Source: Pseudomonadota bacterium | GTDB taxonomy: Bacteria > Pseudomonadota > Gammaproteobacteria > Steroidobacterales > Steroidobacteraceae | Direction of reading: 5' to 3' | DNA: 8,467 nt | Assembly (NCBI GenBank): GCA_021838065.1 | Contig: JAKCEJ010000113.1 | Coordinates: forward strand, 1 to 8,467 | Part shown: positions 1 to 6,717 of the stretch, piece after piece | Numbering within the stretch: the first letter of the stretch is position 1 | Layout of the letters: every line of letters begins with the position of its first letter | Made by a program: the position numbers and the translations under genes | Notes under the pieces: model-generated | What the model was told of the DNA's origin: nothing | Database searches by the model: none | Seen by the model: only the letters and a program-made list of their open reading frames with translations

Positions 1-1
1 G

Positions 2-67
2 ATTCTGATCGGGTATCCTGCGCCCGAGGCCGGCCTCGCCCCATTGCGTCTTGACCTTGAAATCTGA
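2..67 (+). CDS. Possible C-terminal end of an upstream gene
   Basis: An open frame enters from the window edge and stops with TGA at 65-67, giving a 21-residue tail that begins ILIGYPAPEAG and ends LDLEI. The composition looks like normal protein rather than a shadow frame. It is too short to assign to a family, and its start lies outside the window. No terminator-like hairpin is obvious between it and the phosphoribosyltransferase at 273, so the two could be co-transcribed, although the gap is about 205 bp. It could equally be a chance open frame. Confidence 0.25.
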   Translation: MLIGYPAPEAGLAPLRLDLEI

Positions 68-272
68 ACGAGAGAGGGGATCAGGAACGCGTTGACTGGC
101 AGGACGATCGACACCGGGTCGGCGGCTGCCGATGCGGCGCGGTCGTGAACCCGCGGGGTCAGCGGTGTGCCCAAGCGGGTGGCTCAGCCGCAACCTCGAG
201 CCGCAACGGTTCCGAATCTCCCCGCCCGGGCCAGTGCTTCGCCCGCCATCGCATTGTGAAAGAATACGCACC

Positions 273-875
273 ATGCAAAAGATCTTCATCTCGGCCGACG
301 AGCTGCTGCGCGATTCCATGGAACTCGCGCGACGTGTCGTGGCAAGCGGCATGCGCCCTACCTTCATGGTCGCCATCTGGCGCGGCGGCGCGCCGATCGG
401 CATCACGGTGCAGGAGGTGCTCGAGTACCACTCGATCCACGCCGACCACATCGCCATCCGCACGTCCTCGTACTCAGGGATCGATCAGCAGCACAAGGCG
501 GTGCGGGTGCATGCCGCGGACTATCTGGTGTCGCGTCTCTCGGCCGAGGACGAACTGCTGATCGTCGATGATGTCTTTGATTCCGGCCGCAGCCTCGAGG
601 CGGTCATCGATGAGCTCAAGACTCGCTGCCGGCGCAACCTCCCGGAGAAGATCCGCATCGCGACCGTGTACTACAAGCCATCGCGGCGCCGCACCGCGCT
701 GAAGCCCGACTACTTCGTGCACGAGACACCCCACTGGCTGGTCTTTCCGCACGAAATCCAGGGCCTGACACGCGAGGAGATTCTGGCTCACAAGCCGGTT
801 GACGCGGGCTTCTTCGAGTGCCCGGACCCCGCTGCGCCCGAGGCGCTCGCCGCATCGGTCACGCGAGGTAAATGA
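273..875 (+). CDS. Purine phosphoribosyltransferase (hypoxanthine/xanthine type)
   Basis: A 200-residue cytosolic type I phosphoribosyltransferase. It would transfer the ribose-phosphate of PRPP to a free purine base, most likely hypoxanthine, guanine or xanthine, giving the nucleotide and pyrophosphate. The PRPP-binding motif LIVDDVFDSGRS sits at residues 97-108, and the pyrophosphate loop WRGGAP at 36-41. The segment KPDYFVHETPHWLVFPHE (144-161) resembles the base-stacking C-terminal region of small xanthine/hypoxanthine phosphoribosyltransferases. The frame is open upstream to 132, but the family start is MQKIFISADELL at 273; the 47 upstream residues are arginine/proline-rich and unlike any domain. 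No strong Shine-Dalgarno is seen. The neighbouring permease and adenine deaminase support a salvage role. Exact base preference cannot be read from the sequence. Confidence 0.88.
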   Translation: MQKIFISADELLRDSMELARRVVASGMRPTFMVAIWRGGAPIGITVQEVLEYHSIHADHIAIRTSSYSGIDQQHKAVRVHAADYLVSRLSAEDELLIVDDVFDSGRSLEAVIDELKTRCRRNLPEKIRIATVYYKPSRRRTALKPDYFVHETPHWLVFPHEIQGLTREEILAHKPVDAGFFECPDPAAPEALAASVTRGK

Positions 876-2169
876 ACCGGCCGACGCACAGCGCGGCGAG
901 CACGTACACCAACCAGTCGGCGGCACGCGCCTGTCCGCGCACGAGCTTCAGCACGGCATGGCTCACGATCCCGAACGCGAGGCCATTGGCGATCGAGTAG
1001 CTGAGCGGAATCATGATGGCGGTGAGAAAGGCGGGAATGCCCTCGCCCGGCTCGTGCCACTCCACCTCAGCGAGCGCGCCCATCATCATCGCGCCCACCA
1101 GGATGAGCGCCGGCGCGGTCGCCACGCCCGGTATGGCCTGCACGAGCGGCGCGACGAACAGCGTGCACAGGAACAGCAGCCCGACAGTGACGCTCGTGAG
1201 CCCGGTGCGCCCGCCCACCGCCACGCCCGAGGTGCTCTCGATGTAGCTCGTGACCGGGCTCGTGCCCACGAGCGCGCCCACGAGCATCGAGATCGAGTCG
1301 GCAAGCAGGATGCGCTTCATTCGGGGCACGGTCCCATCGGGCGACGTCAGTCCGGCTCGCTTGGTGACCGCCATCAGCGTGCCGACGTTGTCGAACAGAT
1401 CCACGAACAGGAATACGAACACGATTTCGACGAGCGACAGCCCGACGCCCCCCTTGAGGTCGAGGGCCGCGGGAATGTTGAGCCGGAACGCGGTCGAGGA
1501 CAGGTCGGCCAGGTGGAATGAGGATGGGGTGAAGCGGGCGAGCCCGAGGATCCAGGCGACGCCCGCGACGCTCAGAATGCCGAACAGCATCGCGCCCTTG
1601 ATGGAGCGGGCCTGCATGGCGGCGATGACGAGCAGGCCCAGCACGGCGAGCGCCGGCGTCGCGGCCGTCAGATTGCCGAGCCCGACCGTCGTGCCGGGAG
1701 TGGCGACGATGATTCCCGCGTTCTTCAGGCCAATGAACGCGATGAACAGGCCAATCCCGCCGCTGACCGCGGCGAACAGCGAGCGCGGGATCGCGTTCAT
1801 GATGAGCTGGCGCACGCCGGCGAGGGTGAGCACCAGGAACAGGACGGCGGAAAGGAACACGCAGCCGAGCGCCACTTGCCACGGCAGGCCCATGGTTTTC
1901 ACCACGGTGTACGTGAAGTAGGCATTCAGCCCCATCCCCGGCGCGAGCGCGAGCGGGTAATTGGAGAGCAGCCCCATCAGGATGCTGCCGATGCCGGCCG
2001 AGAGGCAGGTGGCGACCGCGACACCCGCTACGGGCATGCCTGCCGCGCCCAGAATCATCGGATTGACCACGACGATGTACGCCATCGTGAGGAACGTCGT
2101 GAGCCCGGCGAACAGCTCGATGCGCACCGTCGTGCCGTGGCTCTCGAGATCGAAGAATCGTGTGAGCAT
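859..2169 (-). CDS. NCS2-family purine permease (AzgA/PbuG/GhxP-like)
   Basis: A 436-residue inner-membrane transporter of the nucleobase:cation symporter-2 group, AzgA-like branch. Known members take up hypoxanthine, guanine or adenine with protons. The N-terminus (HGTTVRIELFAGLTTFLTMA, residues 11-30) followed by YIVVVNP is the hallmark of this branch. Further family blocks are ALAPGMGLNAYFTY, FVFLFVDLFDNVGTL and GTSPVTSYIESTSGVAVGGR, which lie in the transport core. About a dozen or more hydrophobic segments are visible across the length, and the size is typical. The stop overlaps the last 17 bp of the convergent phosphoribosyltransferase gene. The start has no clear Shine-Dalgarno. An AATAAT box lies only 9-14 bases upstream on the same strand, so the message may have a very short leader. 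Substrate is inferred from the branch and from the salvage genes on both sides. Confidence 0.93.
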   Translation of the reverse strand: MLTRFFDLESHGTTVRIELFAGLTTFLTMAYIVVVNPMILGAAGMPVAGVAVATCLSAGIGSILMGLLSNYPLALAPGMGLNAYFTYTVVKTMGLPWQVALGCVFLSAVLFLVLTLAGVRQLIMNAIPRSLFAAVSGGIGLFIAFIGLKNAGIIVATPGTTVGLGNLTAATPALAVLGLLVIAAMQARSIKGAMLFGILSVAGVAWILGLARFTPSSFHLADLSSTAFRLNIPAALDLKGGVGLSLVEIVFVFLFVDLFDNVGTLMAVTKRAGLTSPDGTVPRMKRILLADSISMLVGALVGTSPVTSYIESTSGVAVGGRTGLTSVTVGLLFLCTLFVAPLVQAIPGVATAPALILVGAMMMGALAEVEWHEPGEGIPAFLTAIMIPLSYSIANGLAFGIVSHAVLKLVRGQARAADWLVYVLAALCVGRFIYLA

Positions 2170-2362
2170 ATGTTCTGATTATTGCAGTTGAACCGTCAGT
2201 GCGCCGTGCCGTGCCCGATGTCGCTCGGCGTCGCGGCCCGTTGCCGGCCCACGCACATCGGCGCGGGCTCATCGAGCCCACGGCTCGTACAGGTAGCCGG
2301 CGCACGTGTCGCCCATGCCGACGGCGGGTACACGGCGGACAGCAGCATCACGGGGCCGGGAG

Positions 2363-2445
2363 TGAGAAACTCAGCGTGCGGTGAGAGATCACCAACGCGC
2401 GCAGATTCATCGCGGTGCCGGGCGACATCAGGTGACGCCCGTCAC
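2363..2445. repeat. Cluster of three short hairpins
   Basis: Three stem-loops follow each other. TGAG-AAA-CTCA lies at 2363-2373. A stronger two-part stem at 2374-2402 pairs GCGTGC with GCGCGC outside and GGTGA with TCACC around a GAGA tetraloop. GTGAC-GCCC-GTCAC lies at 2432-2445. Pairing is symmetrical, so either strand could be the RNA. On the minus strand it would lie roughly 200 bases upstream of the purine permease start. No match to a known riboswitch is claimed. Confidence 0.4.
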
Positions 2446-2760
2446 TCCGCGGCCTGCAGTGCGGTCGCGGCGATCGTGCTCGGGGAGCGCACGCGCGGAT
2501 TGATTGCGGGTGGCGCCGATGCCGTTCGTCGACAGCCTGTCCAGGGGTGCGCCGAGCCGCAGTTCCAGGCGGTGCCATCGGGCTTCGCCCGCCCCGAGCC
2601 GCATCCGGGACGTCTCGCGTCGCACCGACCCCCGCCGGATGGCGCCACGCCCTCGGCCGTATGGGGTCTGCGCGCATCCCGATGCGCCTTCAGGGCCGCA
2701 GCGGTGGCCCACGGGGCCGCCAAGGGGACATGTCTTCAGCAGTGGCGTTGAGGGGCGGTA

Positions 2761-2796
2761 GATCCGGTAATCGCCGGCCGCAGTTCCGACCGGATC
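2761..2796. repeat. 8-bp inverted repeat
   Basis: GATCCGGT at 2761-2768 is perfectly repeated in inverse as ACCGGATC at 2789-2796, separated by 20 bases. It lies 132 bases upstream of the adenine deaminase start. It could be an operator or an RNA stem; no T-run follows on either strand, so a terminator is unlikely. Confidence 0.4.
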
Positions 2797-2861
2797 CGAG
2801 CATTCCGCGGTCGCAGTCCCACTCGCTCGAGCATCGGGAACGTGCGTGGTTGGGTGGGCCA

Positions 2862-2891
2862 TTGCTCCGGATTCTACGGGGATGCTAAATT
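2862..2891 (+). promoter_or_regulatory. Weak sigma-70-like promoter candidate before adenine deaminase
   Basis: TTGCTC at 2862-2867 and TAAATT at 2886-2891 are separated by 18 bases and lie about 37 bases before the deaminase ATG. The match to consensus is only partial. The proposed -10 abuts the palindrome TTGCCGGCAA (2890-2899), where a bound repressor could block transcription. This is an inference from position and base composition. Confidence 0.25.
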
Positions 2892-2927
2892 GCCGGCAAA
2901 CCTCGTTTTCTGAGTTAACCAATTCCG

Positions 2928-3950
2928 ATGAGATCGACGGAAGCGTATGTCAGGGCTCTTCCGAAGGCCGAGCTGCACCTGCACATCGAAGGGACCCTCG
3001 AGCCGGAGCTGGCCTTCCGGCTCGCGCAGAAGCATGGCGTGGCGCTGCCGTACGGCAGCGTGGCGGAACTGCGCGCGGCTTATGATTTCACCGACCTGCA
3101 GTCGTTTCTGACCCTCTACTATGCGCTCGCGGACGTGCTGCAGGATGCGGACGACTTCTACGATCTGGCTCTGAGCTATCTGCAGCGCGCTCATGAGCAG
3201 GGCGTCGTCCACGCGGAAATCTTCTTCGATCCCCAGACGCACACGGCCCGCGGCATCGCCTTCGGCACGGTCGTGGAGGGCTTGAGTCGAGCGCTCGCCG
3301 AGGCCGAGCGGCGTTTCGGGATGACGCACCGTCTGATCGCCTGCATCCTGCGTCATCTGAGCGCGGCGGAAGCGATGGACACCCTTCATGAGGTGCTCGA
3401 GCACCGCGAGATCATCGGGGCGGTCGGCCTCGATTCTTCTGAAGTCGGTCATCCGCCCTCGAAGTTTGCCGAAGTGTTCGAGCATGCGCGCACGCAAGGG
3501 CTGCTCACCGTCGCGCATGCCGGCGAGGAGGGCCCGCCGGACTACATATACGAGGCGCTCGATCTTCTCGCCGTGGAGCGCATCGATCACGGCGTGAGGT
3601 GTGAAGAGGACCCCGCCCTGATGCAGCGCCTGGTCCGCGACCAGGTCGCCCTGACGGTCTGCCCGCTGTCGAACGTGAAGCTCAGAGTGTTCGACGACAT
3701 CGAGCAGCATAACCTGAAGCGCCTGCTCGAGGCGGGGCTGCGCGTGACCGTGAATTCCGATGATCCGGCGTACTTTGGCGGCTACCTGCTGGAGAACTAT
3801 CTTGCCGTGGAGCGTGCGCTGGGGCTCACGCGCACACAGCTCGCGACTCTGGCGCGCAACTCGATCGAGGGGTCGTTTCTCGGTGCAGAGGCCAAGCGCC
3901 GCTGGATAGAGGCCATTGACGCCTGCGCAAGTGACGCAGCCCTCGGGTGA
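2928..3950 (+). CDS. Adenine deaminase (adenosine deaminase family)
   Basis: A 340-residue cytosolic zinc hydrolase of the adenosine/adenine deaminase family, converting adenine (less likely adenosine) to hypoxanthine and ammonia. Metal and catalytic motifs are all present: HLH (H17, H19) near the N-terminus, HAGEE (zinc ligand H197, catalytic E200), ERIDHGVRC (H221), CPLSNVKL (245-252) and NSDDPAYFGGY (D278, D279). The HIEGTLEPEL sequence after the first His pair and DDPAYFGGY at the end are typical of the adenine-specific subgroup (Aah1-like). True adenosine deaminases usually carry HLDGAL and a different ending. Length fits the subgroup. The start is set by the conserved beginning ALPKAELHLHIEG; there is no strong Shine-Dalgarno. 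Pipelines may label it adenosine deaminase, add. The hypoxanthine made would feed the phosphoribosyltransferase at 273-875. Confidence 0.92.
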   Translation: MRSTEAYVRALPKAELHLHIEGTLEPELAFRLAQKHGVALPYGSVAELRAAYDFTDLQSFLTLYYALADVLQDADDFYDLALSYLQRAHEQGVVHAEIFFDPQTHTARGIAFGTVVEGLSRALAEAERRFGMTHRLIACILRHLSAAEAMDTLHEVLEHREIIGAVGLDSSEVGHPPSKFAEVFEHARTQGLLTVAHAGEEGPPDYIYEALDLLAVERIDHGVRCEEDPALMQRLVRDQVALTVCPLSNVKLRVFDDIEQHNLKRLLEAGLRVTVNSDDPAYFGGYLLENYLAVERALGLTRTQLATLARNSIEGSFLGAEAKRRWIEAIDACASDAALG

Positions 3951-4002
3951 GCCTCAGACAGTACTCGCCCGAGTCTCCGACCCTACGATGTCGCGACGTT
4001 CA

Positions 4003-4045
4003 CCGGCGCTGAGCCGGCTACGCTGCCGTGCCGCGTTTCGGCAGC
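4003..4045. terminator. Candidate bidirectional hairpins between convergent genes
   Basis: Two hairpins lie in the 133-bp gap between the ends of the adenine deaminase and bufD genes. CCGGC-GCTGA-GCCGG is at 4003-4017. GCTGCCG/CGGCAGC is at 4022-4028 and 4039-4045, with an alternative TGCCG/CGGCA pairing inside. Neither is followed by a clear T-run, so termination could be Rho-dependent and the hairpins may only protect the 3' ends. Confidence 0.3.
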
Positions 4046-4083
4046 CTCTCAGGCAGCGCTCCGAGCGTGTGTCGAGTCCAATC

Positions 4084-4638
4084 TCAAACGGAGCGCGGTA
4101 CGCTGAGTCGCTCGCGCGACGGCTGGCGCCGCCTGCCGACCCACCGTTCGATGACGTAATCGGTTGATAGAGGCCCTCCGCCGAGAGTGACCAGGGTCAG
4201 TGCGAGGGCGGCCCACGGAAGGTGAAAGTTCGCCCATCCCGAGGGCACCGTGAGCTGAATGATCCCGGTCATGATCAGCAGCCCCAGCGCGCTGAAGCGC
4301 GTCGCCAGTCCCACGATCAGCAGCATCGGCAGCGCAATTTCGGCCACCGCGTCGAGGTGCGCGAGGACGACCGGTATCGGAAAGCCGTACTGATGGCCGA
4401 ACAGGTGCAGCTTGAAGATCGACTCGAACAGCGCATCCGTCACCGGCGAGACGCGGAACCAGCCGCTCCACTTGGTGAGTCCGGACCGCAGGAAGGGCAC
4501 GGCGAGCGCGAAACGCGCCGCGATCGGCGCGAGCAGGGCCGCGCCTCGAATCAAGCTGTCTGAGAGACGATGAAACCCGCGCGCCGCGCGACTCAGGCAG
4601 ACGGGGGGTGCTGTGGCAAATGCAGGGCTCAACGACAT
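4084..4638 (-). CDS. bufD: DoxX-family membrane protein, last gene of the bufferin operon
   Basis: A 184-residue inner-membrane protein of the DoxX-like family with about four transmembrane segments, roughly at residues 34-52, 87-108, 112-131 and 137-154. The opening LAPIAARFALAVPFLRSGLTKW and the turn LDAVAEIALPMLLIVGLATR are typical of the family. DoxX-like proteins are the usual fourth gene of DUF2282-DUF692-DUF2063 operons; a role in the membrane or redox side of bufferin maturation or metal handling is inferred, not proven. The frame is open further upstream, but the start at 4638 has AGAGG eight bases before it and overlaps the end of bufC by 10 bp, indicating translational coupling. 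The upstream extension would duplicate bufC coding sequence. Confidence 0.85.
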   Translation of the reverse strand: MSLSPAFATAPPVCLSRAARGFHRLSDSLIRGAALLAPIAARFALAVPFLRSGLTKWSGWFRVSPVTDALFESIFKLHLFGHQYGFPIPVVLAHLDAVAEIALPMLLIVGLATRFSALGLLIMTGIIQLTVPSGWANFHLPWAALALTLVTLGGGPLSTDYVIERWVGRRRQPSRERLSVPRSV

Positions 4639-5435
4639 ATGGATTGCCTCTTTGGCAGCTGGGTGCGCCGTCTGCGCAGGCGGGCGGCGGTGACGAGACC
4701 GCTCTCGAGAAGAGCGGCAATGTGTGCGGTGAGATCGAACGATGCGCTCGCCGAGGTCGCCTCTGCGGCGGCCTCGGCGAGCGTCCCTCCGTGGAAGAGG
4801 ACATCGAGAAAGCACGCTGCGCCTGGTGGCACGGCGCGCACTTGCACTTCAGCTCCCGGGCGTGCAACGAGCGCGTCCTGCGCGCCTGAGTCCAGGTGGA
4901 TCGCCGGTGGTGCGTCCTTGCTCATGTTGACCCGCCACAGGGTCACGGCCGGATAGGTCGAACGCACGATGCGCACCGAAGGATGCAGCGTGAAGCACAA
5001 ATCGCCCACCCGGTGCGCGGCGACGTGCGCGAGCGCGGTCGGGGCGAGCGGCTCGGCCTCGGCGGCGTGATAGGCCTCGAGCCATGCGCGCTCGATGCGT
5101 GCGACATCGGCGAGGTAGGGGTAGTCCGCGAGCGGCGCGAAGCGCGCCAGGAAATCCGCGAAGCGATCACCATAGAGCAGCATGACCGGTGAGCGCGGGG
5201 GCTCCTGCGCCGCGTAGCGGCCGGCGCAGGCGCGAAAGAATACCTCGCCGACCAGCCGGCGCACCGCGGGGTACCCGGCTTCCAATGCTTCGATGAGGCT
5301 CACAGCGACGTTGTTCCGATACACGGCGAAGCGAAGCCGGTCCGGTCGCCCCGCGGGGTCATCCCCTACGGGAGCCTCCTGCGGGTCGAGGAGCGCCCGG
5401 GCGAACGCCCGCTGAATCTCACCGAGCTGCGGCAT
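4629..5435 (-). CDS. bufC: DUF2063 MNIO partner protein
   Basis: A 268-residue protein of the DUF2063 family, the standard partner of DUF692 enzymes; it is thought to bind the precursor peptide and present it to the oxidase. The N-terminal DUF2063 domain covers about residues 5-105, with RFAVYRNNV (35-43), EALEAGYPAVRRLVG (49-63), PPRSPVMLLYGDRFADFL (79-96) and PYLADVARIERAW (106-118). The C-terminal half (about 125-260) is the usual beta-rich extension ending near AALLESGLV. ATG 5435 is chosen because AAGGAG stands six bases upstream (5442-5447). An in-frame ATG at 5465 would add ten residues but lacks that site. The start overlaps the bufB stop by 17 bp and the stop overlaps bufD, so the three genes form a coupled unit. 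Confidence 0.93.
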   Translation of the reverse strand: MPQLGEIQRAFARALLDPQEAPVGDDPAGRPDRLRFAVYRNNVAVSLIEALEAGYPAVRRLVGEVFFRACAGRYAAQEPPRSPVMLLYGDRFADFLARFAPLADYPYLADVARIERAWLEAYHAAEAEPLAPTALAHVAAHRVGDLCFTLHPSVRIVRSTYPAVTLWRVNMSKDAPPAIHLDSGAQDALVARPGAEVQVRAVPPGAACFLDVLFHGGTLAEAAAEATSASASFDLTAHIAALLESGLVTAARLRRRRTQLPKRQSICR

Positions 5436-6312
5436 GCTGTGCTCCTTGAGCGGCGTCGAATGCATTCAGGATGTCCTCGGCCTGCTGCGCTTCGCGATGC
5501 AAGGTCTCCCACGACGGAAGATGCTGGTCCCACTCGATGAGCGTCGGGCGCCGGCCGATTCTGCCGATCACCCTCGCGTACAAGTCCCAGACGGCTTGGC
5601 TGACAGGACGGTCATGGGTATCGATCAGCAGCGGCCGGCCGGAGGCGTCGGCATCCGTTGCGTGGCCCGCGAGGTGAAGTTGTCGGACCGCGTGCAGGGG
5701 AAAGGCATCGATATAACGTAACGGCTGCCATTCCTGGTTCGTGCAGGCGACGATCACGTTGTTGACATCGAGCAGCAGACCGCAGCCGGTGCGCCGCGCG
5801 ACTTCGGCGATGAAATCAGGCTCAGACCAGGTGCTTTCGCTGAAGGCCAGATAGGTCGCCGGGTTCTCAAGCAGCAGCTGGCGTCCGAGCGCCTCCTGGA
5901 CCTGGTGGATGTGCCCGCAGACCCAGGCGAGCGTCTCGGCATGGTACGGTACGGGCAGCAAGTCATTGAAGAACGCGCGGCCATGGGTCGACCACGCCAG
6001 ATGCTCCGAAACCAGCGCCGGCTGGTAGCGGCGCACGAGGCCGGCCAGCCGGCGCAGGTGCACCGCATCGAGCGGCCGGGCGGCGCCGATCGAGAGCCCG
6101 ACGCCGTGCACGGACAAGGCGTAACTGCTGCGGATCTGCGCGAGGTAACGGTGCGGCGGACCGCCCGCGCCCATGTAGTTCTCGGCGTGCACCTCGAAGA
6201 ACCCGACATCGGGTCGCATTTCGAGAATTTCCCGGTAATGCGCCGCCTTCAATCCGACGCCGGCGCGGGCTGGCATCGAATGACGCGACGGACGCGAAGC
6301 GTGATCGTTCAT
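5419..6312 (-). CDS. bufB: DUF692 multinuclear non-heme iron oxidase (MNIO)
   Basis: A 297-residue cytosolic TIM-barrel enzyme of the DUF692/MNIO family, which includes MbnB and TglH and uses two or three irons and oxygen to remodel cysteines in peptides. Relatives in bufferin operons turn Cys of the precursor into 5-thiooxazole groups. Expected metal and substrate motifs are visible: EVHAENYMG (40-48), SVHGVGLSIG (67-76, H69), VSEHLAW (101-107, E103, H104), LLENPATY (147-154, E149), LLLDVNN (179-185, D182), LHLAGH (212-217, H213, H217), DTHD (231-234, D231, H233) and LIEWD (258-262, E260). Nothing essential appears missing. ATG 6312 has a weak ribosome site; ATG 6276 (MPARAGVGLK) is the alternative and keeps the whole barrel. 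It follows bufA after 66 bp carrying a large hairpin, and overlaps bufC. Confidence 0.95.
   Translation of the reverse strand: MNDHASRPSRHSMPARAGVGLKAAHYREILEMRPDVGFFEVHAENYMGAGGPPHRYLAQIRSSYALSVHGVGLSIGAARPLDAVHLRRLAGLVRRYQPALVSEHLAWSTHGRAFFNDLLPVPYHAETLAWVCGHIHQVQEALGRQLLLENPATYLAFSESTWSEPDFIAEVARRTGCGLLLDVNNVIVACTNQEWQPLRYIDAFPLHAVRQLHLAGHATDADASGRPLLIDTHDRPVSQAVWDLYARVIGRIGRRPTLIEWDQHLPSWETLHREAQQAEDILNAFDAAQGAQHAAAR
5442..5447 (-). promoter_or_regulatory. Ribosome binding site deciding the bufC start
   Basis: AAGGAG on the minus strand, six bases before ATG 5435 and inside the 3' end of bufB. It favours the short start over the ATG at 5465. Confidence 0.75.
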
Positions 6313-6330
6313 AGCTGTGCTCGAAGACCG

Positions 6331-6371
6331 GGGCCGGCACGCGGAGCGGGGTGGGACTCCGCGGCCGGCCC
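6331..6371 (-). repeat. Strong hairpin between bufA and bufB
   Basis: GGGCCGGC at 6331-6338 pairs with GCCGGCCC at 6364-6371, and CGCGGAG at 6340-6346 pairs with CTCCGCG at 6357-6363. This makes a 15-bp, almost pure G/C stem with a single unpaired base and a 10-nt loop. It begins seven bases after the bufA stop. No T-run follows in the mRNA direction, so it is better read as an mRNA-stabilising, processing or partial-termination element that would raise precursor peptide over enzyme. Confidence 0.65.
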
Positions 6372-6378
6372 GTGACTG

Positions 6379-6705
6379 TTACCGCGCGATGGCCGTGAGG
6401 CTGCCCGAGCCGTCCGGCGTGTGAATAGCGGTGCAGGTGCCCTTCGGAACGAGTTTGAACGCATTGCCTGCGTAGTTGCGGGTGGAAGTGCCCGCGCAGG
6501 TCGTGCCGGGACCGGCATAGCAGTCGTTCTGGCCCGTGAGCGCTACGCCGTAGCATTTTTCCCACAGGCCCGTGTGCAGGGCTTCCATGGTCTTCTGCGG
6601 CGGGGTGATTTTCATGCCGTGGGCGCTCGCGGGCACGGGGCCGAGAGAGGCGAGGGCGGCCGCGAGTGCGCCAGCAACGAACAGAGAGGCGGAACGATTG
6701 GACAT
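6379..6705 (-). CDS. bufA: Bufferin precursor peptide (DUF2282)
   Basis: A 108-residue DUF2282 protein, the precursor of a ribosomally made, post-translationally modified metallophore. Residues 1-28 form a Sec signal peptide: SNR at the start, hydrophobic LFVAGALAAALASL, and an ASA cleavage site before H29. The mature part carries exactly four cysteines, C51, C62, C70 and C91, in the family blocks EKCYGVA, QNDCYAG, TTCAGTS and LVPKGTC. Family work on Caulobacter bufferins reports copper binding, with core cysteines converted to thiooxazole by the MNIO and export to the periplasm. The start is supported by GGAGA seven bases upstream; the frame continues upstream only as non-family sequence. 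It is the first gene of the operon, behind an ECF-type promoter. Cleavage would leave His-Gly-Met at the mature N-terminus. Confidence 0.95.
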   Translation of the reverse strand: MSNRSASLFVAGALAAALASLGPVPASAHGMKITPPQKTMEALHTGLWEKCYGVALTGQNDCYAGPGTTCAGTSTRNYAGNAFKLVPKGTCTAIHTPDGSGSLTAIAR

Positions 6706-6717
6706 AGGAGTCTCTCC

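Larger units (their letters stand above)
2170..2927. other. 758-bp intergenic stretch between divergent purine genes
   Basis: No gene is recognised here. Open frames exist on both strands, but they are rich in arginine, proline and alanine, overlap one another and match no family I know, so they look like GC-driven shadows. The stretch is long for this tightly packed window. It contains a cluster of hairpins at 2363-2445, an 8-bp inverted repeat at 2761-2796, and a 10-bp palindrome at 2890-2899 just before the deaminase gene. It may hold promoters for both flanking genes, a structured RNA, or the remains of a decayed gene. Confidence 0.6.

Noticed and set aside
186..207. Nine-base direct repeat AGCCGCAAC at 186-194 and 199-207.
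   Set aside because: Only two copies in GC-rich DNA with no wider pattern; likely chance.
150..235. tRNA-like fragment: a GCGGGG/CCCCGC pair (153-158 with 220-225) around CCCAAGCGGG and GGTTCCGAATC.
   Set aside because: The T-loop motif has an extra base, the T-stem and anticodon stem do not pair, and no anticodon loop can be placed.
132..272. In-frame 47-residue N-terminal extension of the phosphoribosyltransferase.
   Set aside because: It is Arg/Pro-rich and outside the family fold; the conserved protein begins at 273.
2182..2922. Open frames on both strands in the purine intergenic stretch, up to 189 residues on plus and 164 on minus.
   Set aside because: They overlap one another, have shadow-like composition, and no recognisable domain or good ribosome site.
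2874..3710. Long 278-residue open frame antisense to the adenine deaminase gene.
   Set aside because: The plus strand encodes a complete conserved enzyme with all zinc ligands; the antisense frame is a codon-bias shadow.
6331..6371. Classical Rho-independent terminator ending the bufA message.
   Set aside because: The stem is strong, but no T-run follows it in the transcription direction; kept as a hairpin of unknown role.
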